DNA of 64,000 nucleotides from Natrinema sp. SYSU A 869 (GCF_019879105.1 NZ_CP082249.1:2728001-2792000), one strand, 5' to 3'; positions 52,820 through 61,578 are shown, numbered from the stretch's first letter. The notes: generated by a model from the sequence alone, not told the origin. Numbers and translations: made by a program.

Positions 52820-53602
52820 TCAGGCGCCGAGGAAAAACTGGGCGATTCCGGTCAGCCAGAGGAAGCCCGCGAGGCCGACGACGCCCTCGAGTGTGCCCAG
52901 CGAGACGCTCTTGAACAGTACCCGCCGCCGCTCCGCGAGCAGCGTCTCGGGCGATTTGTCGGAGATGACGCCCCCGCCGTCCTCCTGTGCCGTTACGAGT
53001 ACGGCCTTTCCGTCGGTCACTCCGGCGTCGTCGTCCGGTACCGCCCGGCCGTAGACAAACACCTCGTCGCCGGGCGCGAGGTACTCGTAGGCGTATTTTC
53101 GGTCGCGCTCGAGCCCCTGATCGGGCAGGTTGTTCACCGAGGCAAACGACGCGAGATCCTCGTCGAGGGCCTCGTGACTGGCGACCTCCCTCGACCACTG
53201 GCGGTCCGCGGAGAGATCCAGCCGCAGGTCCGACGCATCGACGCGGATGCCGGCCACGTCAGTCGCGTCGTCGGCAACCCCCTCGAGGACGAACGGCGGC
53301 GCGATCCGCTCGTCGACGTGGGCCGTCTCGAGTTTGTTGGTGTCCTCGACGGTCATGTCGTAGCAGACGGCTCGCTCCCGGCCGCCGAACGGAACCCGCT
53401 CGGATCCCCCGTCGGGTCGGGCCGTCCCCACGAGCGCCGTCTTACCGAACGCGACCGACTCGAGCGACGAGCGGGGCCGATCGACGATCGCAGCCCGTTC
53501 CTCGTAGCGCTCGAAGCCCGAGCGAACGGTCACAATTCCGATGAGGACGAGCGAGCCCGAGCCGAGAACCAGCGTCGCGTAGAGGATGATCGCGAGGATC
53601 AC
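52820..53602 (-). CDS. GIDE/MULAN-like membrane protein (E3-like domain, no RING)
   Basis: 260 residues. Helix at about 3-25, then an ectodomain with E-R-A-V-C-Y-D-M-T-V-E and D-E-V-F-V-Y-G-R-A-V, resembling the GIDE (BAM) domain of mitochondrial MULAN and its prokaryotic relatives, and a final helix with W-L-T-G-I-A-Q. No RING finger. Its start overlaps the LemA stop by 4 bases, a common LemA-GIDE pairing in prokaryotes. Role unknown, presumably at the membrane with LemA. Confidence 0.75.
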   Translation of the reverse strand: MILAIILYATLVLGSGSLVLIGIVTVRSGFERYEERAAIVDRPRSSLESVAFGKTALVGTARPDGGSERVPFGGRERAVCYDMTVEDTNKLETAHVDERIAPPFVLEGVADDATDVAGIRVDASDLRLDLSADRQWSREVASHEALDEDLASFASVNNLPDQGLERDRKYAYEYLAPGDEVFVYGRAVPDDDAGVTDGKAVLVTAQEDGGGVISDKSPETLLAERRRVLFKSVSLGTLEGVVGLAGFLWLTGIAQFFLGA

Positions 53603-54198
53603 GTCTCGGTCGTCGAGCCGACCGCGAGGCGATCACCGACGTCGACGCCCTCGTGGGCCCCGCGGGACGCCACGAAGGGCTGCCGGCGGGTAAACCCGCG
53701 ACGACCGGCGAAGGTCGACTCCGGAAACGTGTTCAACAACGCGTTGTACGTGGCGACGGCCTCATTGTACTGCTCGCGGCGATCCTCGAGCCGTTGCTCG
53801 AGGCGCTGAATCGAGTCAGACAGCTCCGCGAACCGGTCGTTCGACGCCAGCTCCGGGTGTTCGTCCGACAGCGCGTAGACCTCCCGGGTCGCCTCCCGGA
53901 GCGAGACTGCAACCGCGGCAGCCTCCTCGGGGGACTGGGCCTCGATCGCCCCCTCGCGAGCGTCGACGAGACCAGCGAGCAGGTCCCGTTCGTGGGCGAC
54001 GTGTTCGTTCGTCAAGTCGATCAGTTGCTCGAGTTCGGACTGTCGCCGTTCCAGCAGGACCTCGATATCGGCCCAGGTCTTCTCGCAGTGCTCGTGGGCG
54101 TCCACGACCCGGGTCTGTGCGTGTCCGAGATACCGGACGATGCTGTACCCAACAATGAGGACCGCGAATCCGAGGAGTACCGTTCCGAAGAGACTCAT
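53599..54198 (-). CDS. LemA family membrane protein
   Basis: 199 residues from ATG 54198. One N-terminal helix (about 4-23) and a long helical domain with W-A-D-I-E-V-L-L-E-R-R-Q-S-E-L-E-Q-L-I and Y-N-E-A-V-A-T-Y-N-A-L-L-N-T-F-P, the LemA hallmarks. The long frame further upstream is not used. The family forms membrane-attached helical bundles of unknown role. Coupled to the GIDE-like gene by a 4-base overlap. Confidence 0.9.
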   Translation of the reverse strand: MSLFGTVLLGFAVLIVGYSIVRYLGHAQTRVVDAHEHCEKTWADIEVLLERRQSELEQLIDLTNEHVAHERDLLAGLVDAREGAIEAQSPEEAAAVAVSLREATREVYALSDEHPELASNDRFAELSDSIQRLEQRLEDRREQYNEAVATYNALLNTFPESTFAGRRGFTRRQPFVASRGAHEGVDVGDRLAVGSTTET

Positions 54199-54401
54199 GG
54201 CTTTCCGATAGTTCGGATACAGTGAGTTATACGTTTTGTTAGGTCTCCGGATCCGTCGCGAGCGATCGTTCGGTCCCGAAATCACCGACTCGAGGAGCAG
54301 CGGGGCAGCGCGACCGGGCCGATCACACGGCAGCCCCGTCTTGAACGGCCTGAACGTGTAACGCGCGGGTCGAACTGCGACCGCGGGGGAGTGGTCGATA
54401 G

Positions 54402-55430
54402 ATGGCCCCCGGTCGTCGGACGTGGATGGCCCTTCTCGTCGTGATCGTACTGATCGTCGCAGTCGCGACATACAGCCTGCTCGTGGTGAATCAACCACGG
54501 ATCGAATCGGTCGACAACGAGTGGGGGACTGTCACGAGCGAACGGACCGAAATCGAAACCCGCATCGGCGTCGACAATCCCCGATTGCTCCGCGTCGGTG
54601 ATGCTGCGGCGGACGTCTCGTATACGGTCTCGCTGAACGATATTGAGGTCGCTACGGAGCGTAAACGGCAGATAGATGCCGCCGGCACGGAGAGCGAAAT
54701 TGCCGTCTCGACGTGGCTCGACAACGACGACATTCCGGCGTGGTGGGCGAGCCACGTCGAGCGAAACGAGACGACGACGGTACGAATCGAACCGGACATC
54801 GTTGTCGAGTATGCCGGTATCCACCGCTCGGCGGATCAGTGGACGCAGACCCGAACCGTCCGCACTGATTTGCTCGAGCCGTTGCAGACGACCGAGAGTC
54901 AGAGGTTCGAAGCCGGCGGGCAGACAATGTTCATCGTCAACGAGACGGGCGCTCAATGGGGGAACGCCACCCCTAACCGAACACCGATTGAGGCGTCGGC
55001 GACGGTCACGAACCCGATGGCGATACCGATCCCGATCACGGAGATCCGATACACCATCCAACTGAACGGCATCGTCGTCGGGGACGGCGTCGCCGGCGAA
55101 CAGTTCCTCCTCGAGCCGGAGCGGACGCAGACGCTCGAGGCGAACGCGACGATTGACAACGACAACCTCGACGAGTGGTGGGTGACACACCTCCGAAACA
55201 ACGAGACGTCGACCCTGTCGGTCGAGTTCGACGCGACGCTCGAATTTGGTGGAGCCGAGCGAGAGGTTCCGCTGGAGTTCCTCTCCTACGAGCGGACGGT
55301 CCAGACGGACATGCTCGGATCGTCGGACACCGAGGCGGCCGGGTCGGCGGACGCCGATACGGCCGCCTCGTCGGACGGACGGGAGTCGGACCGGACTCGA
55401 AATCGGACCTCGACCGCGAATCGGTCCTGA
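54402..55430 (+). CDS. LEA type 2 (WHy domain) protein, duplicated
   Basis: 342 residues. N-terminal helix (about 10-28) then two beta domains of similar make-up: I-G-V-D-N-P-R-L-L-R-V ... D-I-P-A-W-W-A-S-H-V-E-R-N-E-T-T-T and A-T-V-T-N-P-M-A-I-P-I ... N-L-D-E-W-W-V-T-H-L-R-N-N-E-T-S-T. This is the WHy/LEA-14 fold in tandem. An Asp/Ala/Ser tail follows. Probably extracytoplasmic, membrane-anchored; LEA-2 proteins are linked to desiccation or osmotic stress, but no assay supports that here. Confidence 0.8.
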   Translation: MAPGRRTWMALLVVIVLIVAVATYSLLVVNQPRIESVDNEWGTVTSERTEIETRIGVDNPRLLRVGDAAADVSYTVSLNDIEVATERKRQIDAAGTESEIAVSTWLDNDDIPAWWASHVERNETTTVRIEPDIVVEYAGIHRSADQWTQTRTVRTDLLEPLQTTESQRFEAGGQTMFIVNETGAQWGNATPNRTPIEASATVTNPMAIPIPITEIRYTIQLNGIVVGDGVAGEQFLLEPERTQTLEANATIDNDNLDEWWVTHLRNNETSTLSVEFDATLEFGGAEREVPLEFLSYERTVQTDMLGSSDTEAAGSADADTAASSDGRESDRTRNRTSTANRS

Positions 55431-55447
55431 GACCGCTGTCGGGTCGA

Positions 55448-55459
55448 GCTTTTTCAAAC
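55448..55459 (+). promoter_or_regulatory. TATA-like box of the FMN-binding protein gene
   Basis: GCTTTTTCAAAC, 22-33 bases before ATG 55481. Confidence 0.4.
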
Positions 55460-55480
55460 TGCTCTCCGAACGTCTCGGGT

Positions 55481-55942
55481 ATGACCGACTTCCGCGGGGC
55501 GTGGACCGGAGACGACGTCGAGGCCTTCCTGCAGGAGACGACCGTGCCGATTCGGATCGCCACCCGGCGGCCGGACGGATCGCTGTGGCTCGTCACGCTG
55601 TGGTACCGCTATCGGGACGGCGCGCTCGAGTGTGCGACACGAGCGAACGCGGACGTGGTGCGATTCCTTCGGAACGATCCGGAGATCGCCTTCGACATCT
55701 CGACGAACGACATCCCCTACCGCGGGATCAGGGGTAACGGGACCGTCGAAATCGAACCCGACGGCAGGCCGGTCCTGCGGGATCTCGTGGAACGCTACCT
55801 CGGCGGCACGGACTCCTCGCTCGCCGAGTGGTTGCTCGACGAGGACCGCGAGGAGGTCGGGATCCGGATCGAGCCTCGAGAGATCTACAGCTGGGACTAC
55901 AGCGAGCGAATGGGTGAGGGCGCGAGCGACCGCACAGCGTAG
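55481..55942 (+). CDS. Pyridoxamine 5-phosphate oxidase family (FMN/F420-binding) protein
   Basis: 153 residues from ATG 55481. Split-barrel fold: I-R-I-A-T-R-R-P-D-G-S-L-W-L-V-T-L-W-Y-R-Y-R-D-G, A-T-R-A-N-A-D-V-V-R-F-L-R-N-D-P-E-I-A-F, and I-R-G-N-G-T-V-E-I. Dimeric flavin- or F420-binding oxidoreductases of this size are common in haloarchaea and the substrate is usually unknown. Confidence 0.85.
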   Translation: MTDFRGAWTGDDVEAFLQETTVPIRIATRRPDGSLWLVTLWYRYRDGALECATRANADVVRFLRNDPEIAFDISTNDIPYRGIRGNGTVEIEPDGRPVLRDLVERYLGGTDSSLAEWLLDEDREEVGIRIEPREIYSWDYSERMGEGASDRTA

Positions 55943-56215
55943 CGGGGCGGCTCGAGCCGTCGGACGGGCGACCGGTGCCCGCTCTGATTTCCGTCGATGT
56001 CCGCTCTGGTCACCGTCGATAGCGTTCTCGGTAGCAGTACCGGGTCAGCGCGTCGGTGTGGAGAGTACCGGCCGTGTCGGACGGACGGATCGCCGATCCG
56101 ACGACGTTGCGAGCCATCGGAAACCGAGCGTCGGCGAACGAGCAGGCCGGTGGTTCGTCGTGGAAGTAACACCGTCATCGAACCGAGGCTCGCGTCTCGG
56201 GAACGGACACGCCGA

Positions 56216-56458
56216 TCAGTAGCCGTCGAGGACGTGTTCTGCGGCGATCTCGCCCCCTTTCACGCAGGCCACGGTTCCGAGTCCAGGCCACGTCGTGTCT
56301 CCGGAGAGATAGAAGCCGTCGATTCCAATGTCCTGGGGTACAGCGCGTTGATTCGTGTTCCGGAGCGTCTGTCTGTGCCCGCCGATCGCGCCGCGCGGTC
56401 GACTGTTATGATAGAATGACGACAAATCGCGGTACCGATTGCCGACCGACTGCATCAC
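56216..56458 (-). pseudogene. C-terminal stub of a carotenoid/retinol-type FAD oxidoreductase
   Basis: The minus strand reads G-A-I-G-G-H-R-Q-T-L-R-N-T-N-Q-R-A-V-P, then D-G-F-Y-L-S-G-D-T-T-W-P-G-L-G-T-V-A-C-V-K-G-G and A-A-E-H-V-L, the FAD-binding end of CrtI/retinol-saturase-like enzymes, with a proper stop at 56216. The N-terminal 450 residues are missing. Stubs at 35953 and 51519 share this look: intact enzyme tail, no body. Confidence 0.7.
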
Positions 56459-56571
56459 CGATCGTTTCGTCGATGATCTAGCGCGTCCCTCACCGGTTGA
56501 TACGGTCGAGAACGTCGTCGCCAGCTTCTCTCCGAGATAAGGAATCCGTTATCACGTCACGGGGATAAATC

Positions 56572-56724
56572 ATGTGTGACTGCTATCGTCGTCTGCTCGG
56601 AGGGGTCGGCGCGAACGACTGGAAGGCCGGTCTCGAGTCGATTTCCGACCCGTCGCTCTTTCGAACCATCTGGAAGAGGCCGCAGTGGTGTGGACCACCG
56701 CCGAACGCCTCGATCGAAACCTGA
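56572..56724 (+). CDS. Possible small Cys-containing protein
   Basis: 50 residues, starting M-C-D-C-Y-R-R-L-L-G and containing P-Q-W-C-G-P-P-P; three Cys could bind metal. No recognised family; may be chance. Confidence 0.25.
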   Translation: MCDCYRRLLGGVGANDWKAGLESISDPSLFRTIWKRPQWCGPPPNASIET

Positions 56725-56774
56725 CAGTCGGCTAATCTGCAATTACGGCTATCCGTCTCGTCAACGGTACTGGA

Positions 56775-56782
56775 ACTATATT
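56775..56782 (+). promoter_or_regulatory. TATA box of the zinc-ribbon gene
   Basis: ACTATATT, 30-37 bases before ATG 56812. Confidence 0.4.
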
Positions 56783-56811
56783 GTGCTTGCAACGCTATAT
56801 CGAATGGGTCG

Positions 56812-57066
56812 ATGAGCACTGAAACATCCACACGGGGAGACCGAACAACGTGCAACGAGTGTGGCCTGCCGTACTACGCCGACGAGAACGACGCCTGTCC
56901 GTATTGCGAGCGTGCATCCCACAGCGCGCAATCGGGTTCGGCGTCGACGGAATCAGAATCGAGACCGGCAGATACGAACGCCACAGACGCGAAGTCGGAC
57001 GAAACCACTCGATCACTTCTCCAACGGATCTCGAATAGAGTCCGAGAGGTGTTGAGCAGCGGGTAA
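56812..57066 (+). CDS. Small zinc-ribbon protein
   Basis: 84 residues. C-N-E-C-G-L-P-Y-Y then C-P-Y-C-E-R-A form a compact four-Cys zinc ribbon at 15-35, followed by a polar Ser/Thr linker and a basic helix (L-L-Q-R-I-S-N-R-V-R-E-V-L). This layout is shared by small haloarchaeal zinc-finger proteins involved in nucleic-acid or protein contact; exact role unknown. Convergent with the FAD dehydrogenase (7 bp apart). Confidence 0.7.
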   Translation: MSTETSTRGDRTTCNECGLPYYADENDACPYCERASHSAQSGSASTESESRPADTNATDAKSDETTRSLLQRISNRVREVLSSG

Positions 57067-57073
57067 TGCCGCC

Positions 57074-58456
57074 TCAGTCGTCGGCACTCGGTTTAACGGC
57101 TTTCTTTCCGTCGGATTCGTCCCCGCGCGGGAAGTTGTCGATTGTTTCGTTGCGGAACGCCTCTTCGTCGAACTCGTAGTCGTCGCCGAGGAAATCGAGC
57201 AGCGTGTGCGTGTCGCGCATGGCGTTCTTGAGACACGTCGAGGCACCCGGCGATGGCGTGATGTTGAAGATGACGTCGTCGCCAACGATCTTGGCCTCAC
57301 CCATATCCAGGGACTTGTTCTTCGTGTCGACGATCTGCGGCCGGACGCCGCCGTAGCCCTTGGCGCGTTCGATGTCTTCGAGTTCAACGCTCGGGACGAC
57401 CTTCTGGACGTGGGGCAGGAACTGTTTCCGGCCGACGTTCGGGAGATCGTAGACGAGGTTCCGGAGCACGTACGGCAGGAGGATACGATCCGAGAGAATA
57501 TTGGCGTAGCTCAGGAACGCCGCCGCGTTCAGCCCGAAGACATCGAGGAAGTCCTTCACGGTCGAGATGCGGCCGCGCTCGAGCGTGGGGACGAGTTTCG
57601 CGGTCGGCCCGAACCGCGTAATACTGCCGTCGTGGACGTCCGCGTCGCCGTGGACGGCGGCGAAGGGCAGTTTCTTCATCTGGAGCGTGTAGACCTTGCC
57701 GTTCAGGAGATCGTCCGCGAGGAAGAAGCTCCCAGCGATTGGGAGCAGGACCTTATCCTGGCCGTAGCCGAGTTCCTTGGCCATCTGGAGGCTGTGCGAG
57801 CCGGCGGCAACGACGGTGGCGTCGCAGTCGAAGCGGTCGTCGTCCGTTTCGATCGTGTAGCCGTCGAGCGTCGGCGTGATGTCCTCGACTGCTGTCCCGG
57901 TGAAGACGTCGACGTTCGCCTCGTCTTTTGCCTCCGCGACGAACGACTTCGTCGTCTCGCCGTAGTCGACGACGTAGCCGTCCGGCGTTTGAAGTGCAAG
58001 CATGTCCTTCGAGGGGTCGCGGCCCTCGACGACCTTCGGTTCGATCTCGCCGATCTCTTCGCGGTCGATCGGCTGGAGTTTCGGGTAGAGGTCGCCGAAG
58101 CCCTCGTCTTCGTAGCGCCCTTCAAGCTCCGTGACTTCGTCCTCGCCGACCCCCAGCACCATCTTGCTGCGTTTCGAGTGCATCTCCCGGTCGGGGTCCT
58201 GATTCTCTAGATAGCCGGCGAGGAGCTCCGCGCCCTCTTTTACCTCCTCGGCCTTCTCGAGCGTATAGTTAGTCTCGATGTCCCCGAAGTGGAGGGTCTG
58301 AGAGTTATTCGTGTGGTGAGAATTGATCGCTGCGATCTCTGATTCCTTCTCGATCAGGGCGATCGAATCGATATCAGTGAACTTCGCGGTCGTGTATAGA
58401 AGCGACGCGCCACTGATACCGCCGCCGACGATTACTAAGTCATATTTACCAGACAT
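57074..58456 (-). CDS. FAD-dependent oxidoreductase, malate:quinone oxidoreductase-like
   Basis: 460 residues. The N-terminal V-I-V-G-G-G-I-S-G-A-S-L is the FAD-binding GxGxxG; N-S-H-H-T-N-N-S-Q-T-L-H-F-G-D-I-E-T-N-Y, H-S-K-R-S-K-M-V-L-G and C-terminal N-I-T-P-S-P-G-A-S-T-C-L match Mqo-type enzymes. A membrane-associated dehydrogenase passing electrons to the quinone pool is the expected role; L-malate is only the likely substrate. A TATA-like GTATATCA at 58476-58483 precedes the start. Confidence 0.85.
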   Translation of the reverse strand: MSGKYDLVIVGGGISGASLLYTTAKFTDIDSIALIEKESEIAAINSHHTNNSQTLHFGDIETNYTLEKAEEVKEGAELLAGYLENQDPDREMHSKRSKMVLGVGEDEVTELEGRYEDEGFGDLYPKLQPIDREEIGEIEPKVVEGRDPSKDMLALQTPDGYVVDYGETTKSFVAEAKDEANVDVFTGTAVEDITPTLDGYTIETDDDRFDCDATVVAAGSHSLQMAKELGYGQDKVLLPIAGSFFLADDLLNGKVYTLQMKKLPFAAVHGDADVHDGSITRFGPTAKLVPTLERGRISTVKDFLDVFGLNAAAFLSYANILSDRILLPYVLRNLVYDLPNVGRKQFLPHVQKVVPSVELEDIERAKGYGGVRPQIVDTKNKSLDMGEAKIVGDDVIFNITPSPGASTCLKNAMRDTHTLLDFLGDDYEFDEEAFRNETIDNFPRGDESDGKKAVKPSADD

Positions 58457-59034
58457 TATTGGATCGTATGGGTCGGTATATCAACCGCTCGACTCCAGAC
58501 CTATAACTCATATTTTTTCGATCGAACTTTCGACGGTTGCCGAAACCCCTATCGACGACTGTAAGCTCGCCTCTGAGAGGGCGGCTGTGACGAGTTGCGA
58601 AAACCAATATCTCCGCAGACCGGAGCGCTCTCTTGCACCTTCCTCGATCTTCGATCTCCCGCGTTCGCGTCGTCGTTCTCGTTTCTCATCCCAAGAATCG
58701 CATCGTTGTTCGACCGAATAGTCTCGACATTCAACGTACCGGTGAAGCGCGTTCGCCTCGAAACTGGGAGCGAAAACCTGTGTGCGAACTGTGATACCCT
58801 TGTCGGCGCTCCCGTGAAACGGAATGAACTGCATGAAAATTGTAAACTGAATCGACGGTCGGGGTCCCGCGATGGTATCGGTCTGCGTCGGTAGCGATGG
58901 TCGCGCTACTCCCGGGAGTCGGTATCCTGATAGATGACGTAGCCACATGCCTTGCAGTGTGACGCGTCGCGGTCGTGAAACGAGAGTCGAATGCGGTCCG
59001 ACTAGACTTTAGGTGCTCGCCCTGAACAGCACAC
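58457..59034. other. Intergenic region, with a possible zinc-ribbon fragment
   Basis: 578 bp between divergent genes. The left 60 bp hold the promoter of the FAD dehydrogenase. At 58906-59001 on the minus strand there is a stretch reading R-I-R-L-S-F-H-D-R-D, C-K-A-C-G-Y-V-I-Y-Q-D-T-D, then a stop; it looks like the end of a zinc-binding protein but has no start codon. The rest shows nothing I recognise. Confidence 0.45.
58906..59001 (-). pseudogene. Possible remnant of a small zinc-binding protein
   Basis: About 30 codons ending C-K-A-C-G-Y-V-I-Y-Q-D-T-D-S-R-E-stop, preceded in frame by a TAG and without an ATG, GTG or TTG. Could be a decayed gene or a frame-damaged one. Confidence 0.3.
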
Positions 59035-59658
59035 GTGAATTCTAACGAGGTCCGTCGCCAGTGGGCAGAGCGGACCGGAGCGTACTCACCGGAGTATTAC
59101 GCCTACTACGGCCCCGACAAGCGGAGCGAGGCGATCTACAGTCGGCTCGAGCAGTCCGTCGACCGAGACGCGGCCATCCTCGAACTCGGCTGTAGTTCGG
59201 GTCGCCACCTCGCACACCTCCACGACCACGGTTTCGAGAACCTGCACGGGATCGACGTCAACGACGACGCGTTCGACGTGATGGACGAGACCTACCCCGA
59301 CCTCGCCGCCGACGGGACGTTCTACCACGACACGATCGAAGCCGTCGTCGGCGATTTCGAGGACGGCCAGTTTGACGCCGTCTACTCCGTGGAAACGCTC
59401 CAGCACCTCCACCCGGACGCCGAGTGGGTCCTTGAGGAACTGACGCGGATCACCGACAACCTCCTCATTACCGTCGAAAACGAAGGCGAGGGCGACCAGT
59501 CGGAGTCGGACAAGCCCGACGTGAGCTACGTTAACGACGATTTCCCGCTCTACCACCGCAACTGGAATCGGGTCTTCACCGAGTTGGGCCTCCACGAGGT
59601 CGACGCCGAGTCGGGGAAGCGAGATACCGTCCGAGCGTTCCGCACTTCTCAGGAATAG
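59035..59658 (+). CDS. Class I SAM-dependent methyltransferase
   Basis: 207 residues starting at GTG 59035. A-I-L-E-L-G-C-S-S-G-R-H-L-A-H-L is SAM motif I, G-I-D-V-N-D-D-A-F the acidic motif II, F-D-A-V-Y-S-V-E-T-L-Q-H-L-H-P-D motif IV region. N-terminal Y-Y-A-Y-Y-G-P-D-K may close over the substrate. Acceptor unknown. Monocistronic. Confidence 0.88.
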   Translation: MNSNEVRRQWAERTGAYSPEYYAYYGPDKRSEAIYSRLEQSVDRDAAILELGCSSGRHLAHLHDHGFENLHGIDVNDDAFDVMDETYPDLAADGTFYHDTIEAVVGDFEDGQFDAVYSVETLQHLHPDAEWVLEELTRITDNLLITVENEGEGDQSESDKPDVSYVNDDFPLYHRNWNRVFTELGLHEVDAESGKRDTVRAFRTSQE

Positions 59659-59769
59659 TCGGTCGACTGCGCATCTCGAGGCGGTCGACTGCGATGGATT
59701 ACAACGCTTCGATCGGAAGGGTATGCGCTCGAGGCGGTCGACGATTCCGATTTCGGCTCGGAACGCGGG

Positions 59770-60462
59770 CTACTCGCCCGAACTCGAGGGACGCGGTTCG
59801 TCTGGGTCGTCCTGTCCCGAATCGTCCTCGTCCGTCTCGGCTGAGTCATCGCCGGACGATTCGTCGACCGCTTTGCTGACTGTCTTTTCGACTTCCTCGC
59901 TGACAGTGTCACTGACCGTCTCCTCGACCTCCTTGGTGACCGTGTCGGTAACCGTCTCTTCGACCGTCTTGGTCACGTCCTCACTGACAGTCTCCCCAAC
60001 TTTTTCGGCCACGTTGTCGACTTCTTTGCTGACCGTGTCGCTAACCGTCTCTTCGACCTCTTTGCTGACCGTGTCGCTGACCGTTTCCTCGACTTCCTTA
60101 CTAACTGTGTCACTGACTGTCTCTTCGACTTCCTTGCTGACCGTGTCACTGACCGTTTCCTCGACTTCCTTACTAACTGTCTCTCCGACCTCCTTGCTGA
60201 CCGTATCACTGACCGTCTCCTCGACTTCCTTACTGACTGTGTCGCTGACCGTCTCTTCGACCCGTTCGGCAACCTCAGTCGTCATCCAATTGGGGTCGAA
60301 CCGGGCCATCTTCCACGCGACGTGGATGACGTAGGAGACCAACACGCCGAGCCCGAACGCGATGCCGATTCCAGTCTCGACTGCGACGATGAGCACAATC
60401 GCAGCGAAAATCATAATCCCGTACGCGAGGTCGACCGCAAAGTCGACGCGAGTCGGATTCAT
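59770..60462 (-). CDS. Membrane protein with 12-residue tandem helical repeats
   Basis: 230 residues from ATG 60462. Two hydrophobic helices at about 12-30 and 32-50 anchor it. Residues 68-147 are built of V-E-E-T-V-S-D-T-V-S-K-E units: six perfect copies and one shortened 8-residue copy (V-G-E-T-V-S-K-E at 92-99). Diverged copies continue to about 199 and the last 30 residues are acidic and disordered. Charge and hydrophobic spacing suggest a long amphipathic helix or coiled coil. Family unknown. Confidence 0.7.
   Translation of the reverse strand: MNPTRVDFAVDLAYGIMIFAAIVLIVAVETGIGIAFGLGVLVSYVIHVAWKMARFDPNWMTTEVAERVEETVSDTVSKEVEETVSDTVSKEVGETVSKEVEETVSDTVSKEVEETVSDTVSKEVEETVSDTVSKEVEETVSDTVSKEVDNVAEKVGETVSEDVTKTVEETVTDTVTKEVEETVSDTVSEEVEKTVSKAVDESSGDDSAETDEDDSGQDDPDEPRPSSSGE
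59866..60273 (-). repeat. 36-bp tandem repeats coding for the helical stalk
   Basis: About ten units of 36 bp (one of 24 bp) within the membrane protein gene. Copies differ at wobble positions, so the array is not freshly expanded, but repeats of this kind can change length by slippage or recombination. Confidence 0.8.
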
Positions 60463-60834
60463 CGGACAGAACTCTCGAGTGAGATAGTATAATCGGTTTC
60501 CGAGTACATTATCGGCTAGAAGGGCCCCAACGGAAAATACCCGTCTACTCGAGTCCGGGCTCGCGGACGACCACTTCGATCGAGGGACTGTGTTACTGTA
60601 GTTCGGACGAGGGCAGATTTCAGATTCGGTTCCGCCGTCGTCCACCGAGCGGTCGGAACGTCGGTTCAGTATCTCTCAATGAGATGTGAGAGATACGTGA
60701 ATCAAGGGTCTCGGTGCTCGGCGCGGAATAATTCATACGGACACCCGTTCTGATCACTGACTTTGATGGATCGGTTGCTCTTCGGCCACATACAATTCGA
60801 AAGGTATTTCTTCATATATGATATTTTGGTACCG
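60463..60834. other. Intergenic region with a strong inverted repeat
   Basis: 372 bp between the divergent stalk and lipoprotein genes. Holds the perfect inverted repeat at 60669-60696 and, near 60800-60830, A+T-rich sequence that may be the lipoprotein promoter. No gene seen. Confidence 0.5.
60669..60696. promoter_or_regulatory. Perfect 10-bp inverted repeat, candidate operator
   Basis: GTATCTCTCA, 8-base spacer ATGAGATG, TGAGAGATAC. Upstream of both divergent genes; spacing suits a dimeric helix-turn-helix protein, or it could form an RNA hairpin. Confidence 0.4.
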
Positions 60835-61578
60835 ATGCGACGACGACACTATCTGGCGATTGGGGGAACGGGGACGCTCGGGGCAATCGCGGGCTGTACC
60901 GGCGCGCTCGAGGACGACGAGTGTACGCCCGGTTCCGATCCGGTTTCGGAGATCGAACTCGACTTCGCGGCGTACACCGAGGATGATCGATATACCGACG
61001 AGACGTATCACGTTCAGGGAACTGTTGTCGAGCAGAGTTCGACCCGCGTTGTCATCGACGACGGAACCAGTCTCGCGGCGGTCAGCGTGGCGAGCAGCGA
61101 ATATGTGTTCGATACCGAGGAGTTCGACATCGGTGATTGCATCAGCGGGAGCGGGTCACTCCACGTCCCACGGTCGGGGCAACACGAGATTCCATACGTC
61201 GGCCTCGAGCCCGAGGAGATCGAATTCGGGAGTTCGGAGAAAGACGTGTCATCGCTCCCTGATCGGCCGGACCAAACCATCTCGTCGGACTACAACGGCC
61301 TCGATGAGGAGATCACGGTCACCGTCACCGGTGCGGCCGAGATTCCGTCGGACCAGTTGCTCATTCGATGGCGCGAGTACGAGTCGGAGACCCCATGGAC
61401 CGAAGCCGATCGCGAGTGGTGGCATGAACTGACCGACGTCCCGCCTGGCGAGCCGATCCCCGACGGAAGTCAGTTCACTCGCGCGACCAGCAGTTTCGAC
61501 TACAGTGCCTTCTGGCTCAGCGGCGACCGGGGCTGGAGCCGCGAACTCGACCAGCTCAGGACCAACGACATTCGGTGA
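60835..61578 (+). CDS. Tat-exported lipoprotein, unknown function
   Basis: 247 residues from ATG 60835. R-R-R-H-Y-L-A-I-G-G-T-G-T-L-G-A-I-A-G-C21 is a twin-arginine signal with lipobox. The mature part starts T-G-A-L-E-D-D-E-C-T-P; two beta-rich halves follow, the first with Y-H-V-Q-G-T-V-V-E-Q-S-S-T-R-V-V-I-D-D-G, resembling OB-like folds, but I cannot name a family. Upstream start codons (60763) give hydrophobic but unconvincing extensions. Confidence 0.78.
   Translation: MRRRHYLAIGGTGTLGAIAGCTGALEDDECTPGSDPVSEIELDFAAYTEDDRYTDETYHVQGTVVEQSSTRVVIDDGTSLAAVSVASSEYVFDTEEFDIGDCISGSGSLHVPRSGQHEIPYVGLEPEEIEFGSSEKDVSSLPDRPDQTISSDYNGLDEEITVTVTGAAEIPSDQLLIRWREYESETPWTEADREWWHELTDVPPGEPIPDGSQFTRATSSFDYSAFWLSGDRGWSRELDQLRTNDIR

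Larger units (their letters stand above)
56459..56811. other. Intergenic region with one small reading frame
   Basis: 353 bp. The 50-codon frame at 56572-56724 is the only candidate gene; a TATA-like ACTATATT at 56775-56782 belongs to the next gene. Confidence 0.4.

Noticed and set aside
59866-60273. CRISPR array
   Set aside because: Units are contiguous without spacers and encode a regular peptide repeat in a real gene.
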